This document shows positions 27,201-35,407 of a DNA stretch of 40,998 bases, one piece after another. Source of the DNA: CAZWCX01 sp964632945. GTDB lineage: Bacteria > Planctomycetota > MHYJ01 > WSZJ01 > CAZWCX01. Location: positions 1-40,998 of the forward strand of contig CAZWCX010000061.1 in the NCBI GenBank assembly GCA_964632945.1, in the 5' to 3' direction. The first letter of the stretch is position 1; every line of letters begins with the position of its first letter. The notes under the pieces were generated by a model, which saw only the letters and a list, made by a program, of their open reading frames with translations, made no database searches and was not told the DNA's origin. The translations under genes were made by a program, and so were the position numbers.

Positions 27201-29085
27201 TCCCGGCGAGGTCCTCCGGCAGGTCCATCTCGAACAAGCCGCGACCGTTGGTGAGCTCCACGACCCGGGTCGAGACGGTGCGGCCCTCATGGGCCACGTC
27301 GACGTAGACCGGCCCCTTCCCCTCCGGCCGCAGCAGGTGGAGGCGCAGGGTCTCCCCCACCCGGTGGAGGCCCTGCTCCGTCCAGGCCAGAAAGGAGGAC
27401 TCCGCGGCGCGGACGTCGAGCGCCGCCAGGGCCTCGGCGACATGCCCGCGGCCGTCGTCGAGTCGGACCTGTACCGTGTTCGCCCCCGCCGGCGGTGTCG
27501 CCCGGATGCGGGCAATGCCGGCCTCGTCGGTTCGTCCCCGGGCCTCTCCGCCCGAGAGGGGAGTCCGGCCGGTCCGGAACCAGAGCGCCGTGTGGGCCCG
27601 CACGGGCGTGCCATCGGGATAGGCGGCAAAGACGAAGTACTCGTTCTCCACTCCCGCCACGACCGCGTTCTGGACCGGCACCACGAGCGCGCGGAGATCG
27701 ACGGAGGAGACCACGATCGGCACACGCCCTTCCTCGCGATGCCCCGCGCCGTCGACGACGGAGGCCTGCAGGAGGACGGTGGCATCCCCCCGGTCGCGCG
27801 GAAGTCCGGCCAGGACCTTCGGGAGTCGGACCTCGAACGGCATCACGCCATCGGGGTCCAGGTTCCCGGTCACGGTGAGGAACGGCTGCTCCTCTCCCGC
27901 CACCCACGCTTCCAGGGTCGCCCGGCCGCCGGCGACCGGCTTCCCGAAGAAATACCGGCCCTCGAGCCGGCCCGTCACCACGGAGTCCGGGCGGGCAAAC
28001 GGGGTGTCCGGGGCGAGGTCCACGCGGAAACGCGGCAGGACGTACGGCCGGACCGTAACGGTGCGGTCCGACCGGGTATCTCCCACGCGCACGGCGACCC
28101 GCCAGCGTCCCGAATTCACCTCGGTCGCCAGGTCGAAGTCCGCGGCCGCGATGCCGAACTCGGAGGTGGGTACGGCCTTCTTGAAGACCAGGTTCCCCCT
28201 GGCGTCTTCGACGGTGAACTGCGCTTCTTCCCCGCGAACGGGGGCGCGTCCGGGGAGCCGCAGCGCCAGCACCCGCAGATGCAGCGTTTGTCCGGGCTGG
28301 TAGACGGGCTTGTCGGTCGACAGGAAGCAGGCGAAGGCGCGGCGCAGCCGTACCGGCCGTTCGATGCGATCCGTACCCAGGCCGGATTCGGTTTCCACGG
28401 TGATCCGGTAGTCGCCGGAGGGGAGATCGGGAATCTCGAAGCGGAACTCGCCGCTCCCGGACGCATCGGTGCGGTAGCGCCCGAGCACCCGCGGCGCCTC
28501 CGCGTCGGGACCGCCCGCACCGGCGATGCGGCGCAGCCACACGGCGACCCCGGCATCCGCGACCGGGAGACCGCTGCGGTGGTCGCGCACGAGCACGCGA
28601 AGCGAGGCGGGTGCGCCGGTCAGCATCTCGGTTTCGCCGAGGACGATCGTCTCCTGGGGATTGGGATCGAGCGCCTCGACATAGAGGTGGGTGCCGATCA
28701 TCGTCACGGCCAGGAGCACCGCCGCGGCCAGACCCCAGCGCAGGCTGCGCCGGAAGAGTCCTTCCCGCGCCGGGAGACGGGCGGGGGCGCAAGACGACGT
28801 TGCTCCCGGTGTTCCGGCCTGGCCCGGCTCCCCGCCGGTTCCCGGGGCGTCCGGAAGCGCTCCGGCCTCGCGATGCGCGGCCGCGACCGTCCGTTCGGCG
28901 AGGTCCGATGCCGGATCCTCCGGCTGCCACGCGTCGAGAATGCGCGACCGCTCGGCGAGGCCATCCCGGGTCCGGGTGCAATCGGCGCACGATGCAAGGT
29001 GACGTTCGATCGCCTCCGCGTCGGCAAAGTCGAGCAGTTGGAACTGGTGATCGAGCATCCGTTCACGGGCTTCGGCGCAAGTCAT
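24277..29085 (-). CDS. Anti-sigma/alpha-2-macroglobulin fusion with in-frame TGA (selenocysteine) at the thioester cysteine
   Basis: Read through the TGA at 25711-25713 this is a 1602-residue protein. Residues 1-40 form a zinc-binding anti-sigma domain (Cys3, His29, Cys33, Cys36; H-x3-C-x2-C). A membrane helix lies at about 114-135. Macroglobulin domains follow, with MG2 at about 245 (TDKPVYQPGQTLHLRV). A two-helix membrane hairpin sits at about 826-870, with basic YMGRRGN between the helices. The A2M domain is near 910-1000, and the thioester domain begins at 1125 with PYG-U-FEQTTS, where other family members have Cys in C-x-E-Q. A C-terminal beta domain ends the protein. Known A2M proteins trap proteases through a Cys-Gln thioester. 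The codon phase and the domain continue unchanged for 477 residues after the TGA, which argues against decay. It follows the ECF sigma gene by 21 nt, with GGAGG before the ATG. Alternatives: a nonsense mutation or sequence error. Confidence 0.85.
25671..25713 (-). promoter_or_regulatory. UGA codon with bacterial SECIS-like hairpin (A2M gene)
   Basis: Counting from the base after UGA: CGAGCA (nt 3-8) pairs with UGCUCG (35-40), an internal loop follows, then UUCGG (15-19) pairs with CCGAA (28-32) around the loop UGACCUAU (20-27). The loop has G as its second base and starts 20 nt past UGA. As I recall the bacterial SECIS model, it needs a G in the first two loop positions and a UGA-to-loop distance of roughly 16-37 nt; both hold. 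The fold was found by eye. Confidence 0.65.
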
Positions 29086-29106
29086 GGCACCAGCCTCCGG
29101 CGCGGG

Positions 29107-29673
29107 TCAAGCTTCGAGGTAACGGCCGAGAACGCGGCGCAGGTCGAGCAGCGCGGCGTGCATCTGGGACTTCACCGTCCCGAGCGGACGATCCGCCGCG
29201 GCGGCGATCTCGGCGTAGGAGAGTCCCTGGTAGTGGTGGAGCACGAACACCTCGCGCGGGCCCTCGGGGAGCGACTCGACGGCGCGGCGAACGCGGTCGG
29301 CCAGTTCCCCCGCGGCGGCCCGGTCGGCGGGTCCGGGATCGGGGGACGTTCCACCCGCCCCGGATCCCGATTCGACGGCCTCCAGCGGCCGGGGCGGGGG
29401 CGTGGCGCGCTCGATCCGCCGTCGCAGGCAGTTGAGCGCCACGGTGTACAACCAGGGCCGGAACTCCCGCCCCTCGTCGTACGTCCCGATCCCCTTGTAC
29501 ACGCGCAGGAACGTCTCCTGGAACAGGTCATCCGCCGTCGCGGCGGGGACCGCGTAGCGGCGGAAGAATCGGTAGAGCGGCGCCTCGTATCGGCGCACGA
29601 GTTCGGTGAACATGCCGGCGTCTCCCCTGCGGAACCCGGTGACGAGCTCGCGATCGGTGACGGTCGCTTCCAT
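29107..29673 (-). CDS. ECF-type RNA polymerase sigma factor
   Basis: This 188-residue extracytoplasmic-function sigma factor has region 2 (FTELVRRYEAPLYRFFRRY, DDLFQETFLRVYKGI, FRPWLYTVALNCLRRR) and region 4 (ESLPEGPREVFVLHHYQGLSYAEIA, then PLGTVKSQMHAALLDLR, the DNA-reading helix). The region 2-4 linker is Pro/Gly-rich and somewhat long. The start at 29673 gives a standard N-terminus (ELVTGFRRGDAGMF). The next gene, 21 nt on, encodes a membrane protein with a zinc anti-sigma domain at its N-terminus. The normal logic of such pairs is that the anti-sigma domain holds this sigma factor until an outside signal is received. A target regulon cannot be inferred here apart from likely autoregulation. 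Confidence 0.93.
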   Translation of the reverse strand: MEATVTDRELVTGFRRGDAGMFTELVRRYEAPLYRFFRRYAVPAATADDLFQETFLRVYKGIGTYDEGREFRPWLYTVALNCLRRRIERATPPPRPLEAVESGSGAGGTSPDPGPADRAAAGELADRVRRAVESLPEGPREVFVLHHYQGLSYAEIAAAADRPLGTVKSQMHAALLDLRRVLGRYLEA

Positions 29674-29688
29674 GGGCCCTCCGTGCCT

Positions 29689-29716
29689 GTCTATCCGGGA
29701 GACGCCGCCCCGGTTC
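29689..29716 (-). promoter_or_regulatory. Possible ECF-type promoter of the sigma operon
   Basis: On the - strand GAACC (29712-29716) and ATAGAC (29689-29694) are separated by 17 nt, shortly before the sigma start. ECF promoters often have a GAAC -35 box, so autoregulation is possible. This is a weak two-box match. The remainder of the 288-nt gap (29674-29961) shows no gene. Confidence 0.3.
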
Positions 29717-29961
29717 GCGGATTTTGCCCGGATCGGCGGGATTGGGGAAGAAAAGCCGCTCCGTCGCGGCGGAAGACCCGAAGGTTCCGCGGACCGGACC
29801 TGCCCCGGGGGGAAGGGCCCGGATCGGATCTCCGGCACGGTCCGCTCCGGCAGCCCCCGGAGGCCGCGGCAACCGAATGGGCGGCGATGACGGCGAGCGG
29901 GCGCGCAGGCGAAGCGGGCGAGGCGGGCGATCCGATTCGTTCGAGCGGCTGCGCGACGGCC

Positions 29962-30837
29962 TTACCGGCCCCCGTTCCCCGGATCGCCGGATCCGCCGTT
30001 CGCGTCCGGGATCCGCGCGAGCGCCCGGCGGACGATCTCGATCAGGTCTTCGGGGGCCGCGGGAGTGAAGGCGGAAAAGTCGACGACGCCATCGGGACCG
30101 ACGATGATGGTCCACGGGGTCCCGCGCGTGTGGTACCCGGCCATGACCGAGGATGGCTGTCGCCGGGCGGGATCTCCGGGATCATGGGCGTACGCCGACT
30201 TGATCGCGTGTTTCTCGAGCGACTTCAGGCCGTTCTCGAAGGAGTTGGTCGCGAAGCCTTCGAACACGGTATGGAAGTAGAGGAAACGGACCCGCGGTTC
30301 GGACGAGAAGGCGGCCTCAAGGGCCTTGTGCACGGGGAACCCCCGCGAATGGCAACCGGGTCACCAGGCCTGGAAGCAGAACAGCACCGCCACCTGTCCG
30401 CGCAGGGACTCGACGGTGGGTGGGGCGGCCGCTTCCGGGAGGTTCCCCCATCGTTCCGCCTTCCACTCCGGCGCCGGTTTGCCGGTCGCCGAGGGATCGG
30501 GCGGGGGCGACTTCAACGTGCCGCGCAACTCCAGGGTTTCACCCGCCCGTTCGACCGTCAACGAGATCGCGTCTCCGGCGGCGCGGGGGCGGATGGCCTC
30601 GACCAGATCCTGGGGGGTGGCCACCGGCCGCCCGTCGATGGCCTTGATGACGTCGCCGACGGCCAGGCCCATCGATTCGGCGGCGGAGCCGGGGGAAACC
30701 TCCGAGACGGTCGGCAGGGCCGCCTGCGGATGGAGTGTGATCCCCAATCGACCGGGGGCCTTTTCCGCCGGTTGGGCGGCGACCGCCGTCGCGACGAGGA
30801 GGAGTACCAGGGCCATCCACCCGACGGAAGTCTTCAT
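29962..30837 (-). CDS. Exported PDZ-redoxin with in-frame TGA (selenocysteine) in a U-P-G-C active site
   Basis: Read through the TGA at 30361-30363 this is a 291-residue protein. A signal peptide (MALVLLLVATAVAA) is followed by a PDZ domain at about 28-105 (LGITLHPQ, VSEVSPGSAAESMGLAVGDVIKAIDG). A thioredoxin/TlpA-like domain follows with LFCFQAW-U-PGCHSRGFP (U159, Cys162). The second half contains the cis-Pro region RGTPWTIIVGPDG, typical of redoxins. Relatives have W-C-P-G-C, so TGA stands exactly at the nucleophilic cysteine. The second half would be headless if the TGA were a stop. The start at 30837 has AGGGAGGA 7 nt upstream, and a hairpin of SECIS type follows the UGA. Likely role: periplasmic thiol/selenol oxidoreductase or peroxidase. 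It lies upstream of the sigma/A2M pair on the same strand, 288 nt away. Confidence 0.88.
30323..30363 (-). promoter_or_regulatory. UGA codon with bacterial SECIS-like hairpin (redoxin gene)
   Basis: Counting from the base after UGA: CGCGGGG (nt 14-20) pairs with CCCCGUG (24-30, one G-U) around the loop GUU (21-23), with a lower GCC/GGC helix (8-10 with 36-38). The loop starts with G, 21 nt past the UGA, nearly the same geometry as the A2M element and close to that of E. coli fdhF as I remember it. Confidence 0.65.
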
Positions 30838-30903
30838 GCCGTTCCTCCCTGCTTGCGGGCCCGGCCCGACGATTGGACGCGGCAGGTCCCGAAGAGTCTT
30901 CTT

Positions 30904-30932
30904 TCTACTTCCCGTTCCCGCTCCTTGCAAGT
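30904..30932 (-). promoter_or_regulatory. Possible promoter of the PDZ-redoxin gene
   Basis: On the - strand TTGCAA (30927-30932), a 17-nt spacer and TAGAAA (30904-30909) lie about 70 nt before the redoxin start. The boxes are a moderate match only. Confidence 0.4.
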
Positions 30933-30972
30933 CTCCGGTGGACCGATCGCGGGGTCGGGCCCGGGGGCGGCG

Positions 30973-31002
30973 TTGACCGTCCCTCGGCTTCCCCGGTACA
31001 AT
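30973..31002 (+). promoter_or_regulatory. Sigma-70 promoter of the M1-peptidase gene
   Basis: TTGACC (30973-30978), an 18-nt spacer and TACAAT (30997-31002) predict a start near 31009, leaving a leader of about 38 nt to the ATG at 31047. It is divergent from the redoxin promoter. Confidence 0.75.
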
Positions 31003-31046
31003 GGTCGTCGCTCGGATTCCCCCGGTCCCGCTCGGAGTGGTTTGGC

Positions 31047-33020
31047 ATGACGACCGACTTGCCCGCATCTCCCCGCGCGCGTCGCGTGATCCTGGTTGCC
31101 GGAGCCGGCCTGCTGGCCCTGGCGATGGTGGTCGCGTACGGACAGGGGACGCCGGCCACGTACGATCCCGCACCGCTGCTCGCCCTGCTGCATCCCGAGG
31201 CGCGCCCCGGTCTGGAGCAGCAACTCGGAGTGAATTCGCTGGGCGACCTGCCGCTGTACGAGATCGACCAGGCGATCGACGACGGATCGGCGACATTCGA
31301 AGGACGTTTGACGCTGCACTGGACCAACCGGACCGGCCGCACGGTATCGGCGATCCCGCTGTTGCTGCATCCGAATGCCCCGGAGGAACTCGGCGCCGAC
31401 GCGGCGGGATCCGGGTCGATGCGGGTGTCCGAGGCGACCTGCGACGGCGGGCGACAAGTCACGCTGACGGAGAAACGGGCGACCCTGGTGGAACTGACGC
31501 TCGCTCCGCCGGTCGCATCCGGAGAACGCCTGCAACTGCGGATCCGGTACGGCGGCCGGTTGCGGTCCCTGGCGCACTCGGCCAACGACGCGTTCGGACA
31601 GGCCATGAGTTCGCTGGGCTCCATCTCGGGGACCGGCGCGGCCGATTACGGACTGGTGGGCGTGGGGGACGGGCTTCTGACCTTCGCCACGGCGTATCCG
31701 ATGCTGGCCCCCTGGCGGGAGGGCGGATTCGACATTGGTCGTCCCACGCGGTACGGCGACCTCGCCTACAACGACGTGGCGAACTTCCAGGTGCGCACGA
31801 TCGTGCCGAAGGGATTCGCGCTCGTGACCAACCTGGTGGACGCGGAACCGGTGAAGGCCGGGGAGGGCACGCAGGTGGTGACCTCGCGGGGAGCGATCGT
31901 GCGCGACTTCGTCCTCGTGGGCGGACGGGACTTGAAGAGCGAGGCGCGAGCCGTCGGCCGCACGCAAGTTCGCTCCTGGTTCCGGGCTCGCGACCGGGCG
32001 GCCGGCGAACGCGCGCTGGACACCGCCGCACGGTCGCTCGCCTCCTTCGAGAGTCGCTTCGGTCCCTACCCCTACGTCGAGCTCGACATTGCGGAAGCGA
32101 CGCTGGTGGGGGGCGCGGGCGGTGTCGAGTTTTGCGGGATGGTTCTGATCGCCGGAATGTTCTACCGGCCGATGGAGCAGTCGAACAGCCAGCTCAAGAT
32201 GCTGATGGACCTGTGGGGCGCGCTCGGCTCCGGTCTGACGGAAGGCCTGGACGGCAATTCGAAGCGGCGACCTACGGCCGGGGGCGGCGGGGACGACGAC
32301 CTCCTCGCGCCCGCGTTCGACTACACGGTGGCGCACGAAGTGGCGCACCAGTACTTCGCGGGGCTGGTCGGATGCGACACCCACCGGCACCCCTCGCTGG
32401 ACGAACCGATGGCCCAGTATGCGGCGGCCCTGGCGATCGAGGACCGCGACGGACCCGAGGGGGCGAAACGGGCCATGGACGGAAACGTGAAGTTGAACTA
32501 CGCCCTTTACCGGCTCCTCCGAGGACCGGACGCTCCCGTGTTGAGGGACGTGCAGACGTTTCGCACGGGGATCGAATACGCCGGACTGGTCTACGGCAAG
32601 GCTCCCTACCTCTACGTGACGCTGCGCGAGAAACTCGGCGACGACCGGTTGCACGCCGCGATCCGGGAGGTGGTTCAGCGGCACCGCTTCCGCATCCTGA
32701 CCACCGAGCAATGGATCGACGAACTCGAGGAGGCGTCCGGCGGATCCCGGTCCGGCGTACGCGACCTGGCCCGGCGCTGGCTCGAAGAGGCCCACGGCGA
32801 CGACGATCTGGGGGTCGACGAGCGGGGCGACTTCGTGATGGCTTCGATGTTCGACGCGGAAACGGCCGGGGCCTTGCGCAATGCGACCGAAGTGATGGGC
32901 ATGAGCCCGGCGGATCTACTGCGAATGCTGTTCGGCGGCGGGCTCCCCGGCGGCGCGCCGCCCGGGCGGGGGATCGATCCGGAAAAGGCCCTGGAACTGC
33001 TGGAGCAACTGGGCAAGTAA
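31047..33020 (+). CDS. M1-family-like zinc metallopeptidase, membrane-anchored or exported
   Basis: This 657-residue protein has an N-terminal hydrophobic segment (VILVAGAGLLALAMVVAYG) that acts as signal or anchor. An aminopeptidase N-like beta domain follows (YEIDQAIDDGSATFEGRLTL). The zinc site is HEVAHQYF with His430, Glu431 and His434, and the third ligand is Glu453 in LDEPMAQY; the 18-residue gap matches the M1 pattern HExxH-x18-E. GGVEFCGM upstream takes the place of the G-x-M-E-N exopeptidase motif but is not identical to it, so aminopeptidase activity is uncertain. The C-terminal helical part ends with a Gly/Pro-rich tail. The start at 31047 is supported by GGAG about 10 nt before it and a good promoter. 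It is divergent from the Sec locus. Confidence 0.88.
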   Translation: MTTDLPASPRARRVILVAGAGLLALAMVVAYGQGTPATYDPAPLLALLHPEARPGLEQQLGVNSLGDLPLYEIDQAIDDGSATFEGRLTLHWTNRTGRTVSAIPLLLHPNAPEELGADAAGSGSMRVSEATCDGGRQVTLTEKRATLVELTLAPPVASGERLQLRIRYGGRLRSLAHSANDAFGQAMSSLGSISGTGAADYGLVGVGDGLLTFATAYPMLAPWREGGFDIGRPTRYGDLAYNDVANFQVRTIVPKGFALVTNLVDAEPVKAGEGTQVVTSRGAIVRDFVLVGGRDLKSEARAVGRTQVRSWFRARDRAAGERALDTAARSLASFESRFGPYPYVELDIAEATLVGGAGGVEFCGMVLIAGMFYRPMEQSNSQLKMLMDLWGALGSGLTEGLDGNSKRRPTAGGGGDDDLLAPAFDYTVAHEVAHQYFAGLVGCDTHRHPSLDEPMAQYAAALAIEDRDGPEGAKRAMDGNVKLNYALYRLLRGPDAPVLRDVQTFRTGIEYAGLVYGKAPYLYVTLREKLGDDRLHAAIREVVQRHRFRILTTEQWIDELEEASGGSRSGVRDLARRWLEEAHGDDDLGVDERGDFVMASMFDAETAGALRNATEVMGMSPADLLRMLFGGGLPGGAPPGRGIDPEKALELLEQLGK

Positions 33021-33073
33021 GGAGCCCGGCCGCCGCGGATGCCCCGCGGGGCGGGTTCGGACCACGGCGGGAG

Positions 33074-33088
33074 CGCCCGTTGCGGGCG
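33074..33088. terminator. Small GC hairpin between convergent genes
   Basis: CGCCCG, loop TTG, CGGGCG lies in the 71-nt gap between the ends of the peptidase gene (+) and the BNR gene (-). It has no T-run and may be a weak bidirectional terminator. Confidence 0.3.
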
Positions 33089-33091
33089 GAG

Positions 33092-34138
33092 TCAGCGGGT
33101 CGAAAGCAGGCGACGGTCGAGCGTCACCACCCAGGCCCCATCCGCTCCCCAGAGGCCCACGTGGCCGGTCGCGGGCGCGGGCAACGTCTCCTCGCGAAAC
33201 GTCGCGCCGCCATCGGTGGAGTGCAGCAACGCAACCTCGCGGGCATCCCCGGAGCCGGAGTGATCGGCGAGGACGCGCACGGTCCCGTCCATGACCACGA
33301 TCCGCTCCGCCCGGACCCCGCCGGGCAGTCGGCCCTTGGCCTCGAACGCGGTCCCCTGGATCGAGCCGAAAGAGACCGCGTCCCCCTTTTGGACGACCAG
33401 CCATGGCCCGCCGGCGGCCTGGGCGCGGCCCCCCGCGAGGTCGACGGTCTCCCATGCTTCACCCAGGTTGCGGGTTCGGTAGACGACGGGACCCGCGATG
33501 ATCAGGCCGTCCCGACCGTCCGCGGAGATCCGCTCCTTGGACGAGGACCGCTTGCCCGGGGCCGTCACCTCGGTCCAACTGACCCCCGCGTCCGAGGAGC
33601 GCATGAGCGTACCGGAGCCGAGGATCCAGCCGCAGTCCACGGACGAGCGCACGACCTGCGTGACGCTGCGAGCGGAGATGGCGGAAATTTCGCGCCACGC
33701 GGCGCCGCCGTTTTCCGAGGTGAAAAGGAAGTAGAGGCTCCCTTCCCCGGTCGGCCGCGGCCGGGAAACCACGGCCCATCCATGTCGCTCGTCGCAGAAG
33801 TCGACCGCGATGACGGCCCCCGAGGTCTCGAGGGCCGCGGTGAATGTATCGCCGCCGTCGGCGGAGTGCATCACGACGGCCTGTTCCGCCTCGAGCAGGG
33901 CGCGCGGGGACGCCCCCGCGGGCAATGGCGCGGCGCGATATCCCGCGACTACGCCGGTCGAGGGTCCCGAAAGCGCGACCGCTCGAATCTTCAGATCGGC
34001 TGGGAGCGAGGCGCCCGGATACCAGACGATGTCTTCCTCCCCGACCGCGCGGCCCCCGAAGGCCAGCACGCCCATCAGGGCGGCGAGGACGTACGCCGTC
34101 GCTGCCCGGGCCCCGGTTCCCCGGCGCGGGTCCGTCAT
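33092..34138 (-). CDS. Exported BNR/beta-propeller-like protein
   Basis: This 348-residue protein has a signal peptide (TAYVLAALMGVLAFGGRAVG). Several S/T-x-D-x-G-x-T-F/W repeats follow (HSADGGDTF, TSENGGAAW, RSSDAGVSW, HSTDGGATF), typical of BNR/Ycf48-like beta propellers. Such proteins sit in the periplasm or on the surface and serve in binding or assembly rather than catalysis; no sialidase active site is visible. The start at 34138 overlaps the upstream stop as ATGA, so it is translationally coupled to the prepilin-like gene, suggesting joint function. Confidence 0.88.
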   Translation of the reverse strand: MTDPRRGTGARAATAYVLAALMGVLAFGGRAVGEEDIVWYPGASLPADLKIRAVALSGPSTGVVAGYRAAPLPAGASPRALLEAEQAVVMHSADGGDTFTAALETSGAVIAVDFCDERHGWAVVSRPRPTGEGSLYFLFTSENGGAAWREISAISARSVTQVVRSSVDCGWILGSGTLMRSSDAGVSWTEVTAPGKRSSSKERISADGRDGLIIAGPVVYRTRNLGEAWETVDLAGGRAQAAGGPWLVVQKGDAVSFGSIQGTAFEAKGRLPGGVRAERIVVMDGTVRVLADHSGSGDAREVALLHSTDGGATFREETLPAPATGHVGLWGADGAWVVTLDRRLLSTR

Positions 34139-35280
34139 TTGAAAATGCGTCTCCATCGGTCCGCAATCTCCCTGGTGACCGAGTCGTATACTTCCTTGCC
34201 CTTCTCGACCGCCCCGTCCGCGAGATCGCTGATCGCCCGGCCGGTGCGGCGCGCGTACTCCGCCGCCAGGCGCCCGGCAATGTCGGCGACCTGCCCCAGG
34301 CCGGCCTTGGTGAACAGGTCCTTGATGTCCGGCGTCAGGCCGATCCGCGCGAGATCGCTGATCGGCAGGTCCGCCAAGCCGGCGTTCCAGTAGGCGTCCG
34401 CGTGGGTGTCGTAGGCGAACTTCCGGAATGCGTCGGCGTCCTCTTCCAGTTCCGCGAAGGCTTCCGGGTCGCGCGCGCGCTCCCGCTCGATCGCCTGTTG
34501 CAGGTTCAGCCGCGCCCGATCCAGCCAGGCCTTACCCTTGTCGCTCAATTTCGGACGCAGTTCGTTGCTGAACCGCTTCGCGTACTTCTCGCCGTAGTCC
34601 AGGTAGTAGTCGGGCGGCGGCGGACCGTTCGGGTGCCGCCGGACGTAGTCGTCGTACCGCCATCGGTAGTAGTCCGTGGTGCCCATGACGGAAGCCGGCG
34701 CCGCGGGCGGCGCACCATCCGCGGCGGTCCCGCTCCCCGTGCCGCCACCGCCCCCGCCACCGCCCCCACCGCCCGAACCGCCGCCGCCGCCGGCTCCACC
34801 GCTTCCCCCGGCGCCCCCGCCCGTGTTCACGAGCGGAACGCTGACCGGAAGTCCGGAGCCGCCCGAAGCGGCGGAGCCTCCGCCCGTGCCGCCGCCGCCG
34901 GAACCGGCGCTTCCCCCGGAGCCCCCGCCGGAGGCCGGGGAGGAACCGCCCGTTCCCCCGCCGCCGCCCGAGGAGCCGCTGCCCGCTCCCGGCGAATTGC
35001 CGCCGCCGCTCGAACCGCCGCCGGCGCCCGGAACGACCGCCGGGTTGGCGTGGTCCAACCCGACCGAGGGGGCCGATGCGGAATCGAGATCGGACTTGGC
35101 CGGATTCACCGGCTTGCCGCCATCGAGCGTGGTCGAGCTCGCGGTGAAGAGGCGGGAGATCTTCTGCCCGTAGAACGTGACGACGAGCAGACAGGCGATC
35201 GCCACCCCGACCACAACCAGGATGGTCTCGCTGGAGGTCTGCCCCCGCCGACTGCGGGAGCGCGTATGGACGAGCGACAT
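34135..35280 (-). CDS. Glycine-rich prepilin-like protein
   Basis: This 381-residue protein starts with a short basic leader (RSRSRRG). The next residues are Q-T-S-S-E and a hydrophobic helix (TILVVVGVAIACLLVV, about 19-36). A cut after Gly13 would put Glu at mature position 5, the hallmark of type IV pilin and class III signal peptides. A linker of about 120 residues at 90-215 is almost entirely Gly/Ser/Ala. The C-terminal domain of about 160 residues is helical and rich in Arg/Tyr/Asp (TTDYYRWRYDDYVRRHP). No family is recognised beyond the prepilin head. The ATG at 35280 is chosen because it gives the canonical short leader; the ribosome site is weak. It is coupled to the BNR gene by ATGA. 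Confidence 0.8.
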   Translation of the reverse strand: MSLVHTRSRSRRGQTSSETILVVVGVAIACLLVVTFYGQKISRLFTASSTTLDGGKPVNPAKSDLDSASAPSVGLDHANPAVVPGAGGGSSGGGNSPGAGSGSSGGGGGTGGSSPASGGGSGGSAGSGGGGTGGGSAASGGSGLPVSVPLVNTGGGAGGSGGAGGGGGSGGGGGGGGGGGTGSGTAADGAPPAAPASVMGTTDYYRWRYDDYVRRHPNGPPPPDYYLDYGEKYAKRFSNELRPKLSDKGKAWLDRARLNLQQAIERERARDPEAFAELEEDADAFRKFAYDTHADAYWNAGLADLPISDLARIGLTPDIKDLFTKAGLGQVADIAGRLAAEYARRTGRAISDLADGAVEKGKEVYDSVTREIADRWRRIFK

Positions 35281-35407
35281 TCGCTTCGGCCTCGACTGGA
35301 ACGTGCGGACCCGTCGAAACACAAAACGACCCGGACACCAGCGCGGAGTTTAGCAACCGCAGGGCTGCCGGAGCGAGACAATTCCGGGAAAGGGTGGAGG
35401 GCGGGGG

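Noticed and set aside
24277..29085. A2M gene as a simple pseudogene
   Set aside because: There is only one interruption in 1603 codons, no frameshift, an intact downstream domain, and the same kind of event in the neighbouring redoxin. Decay cannot be fully excluded without relatives.
24277..30837. Genome-wide reassignment of TGA to an amino acid
   Set aside because: trpE, trpB, aroH, the M50 gene and the prepilin-like gene end with TGA at the proper family length, so TGA still works as a stop. The two readthrough sites are exactly at catalytic Cys positions.
26785..31050. A 1421-residue open frame on the + strand opposite the A2M, sigma and redoxin genes
   Set aside because: Its composition is Arg/Gly/Pro-rich as expected of a GC-rich shadow, and it runs opposite three genes with clear motifs.
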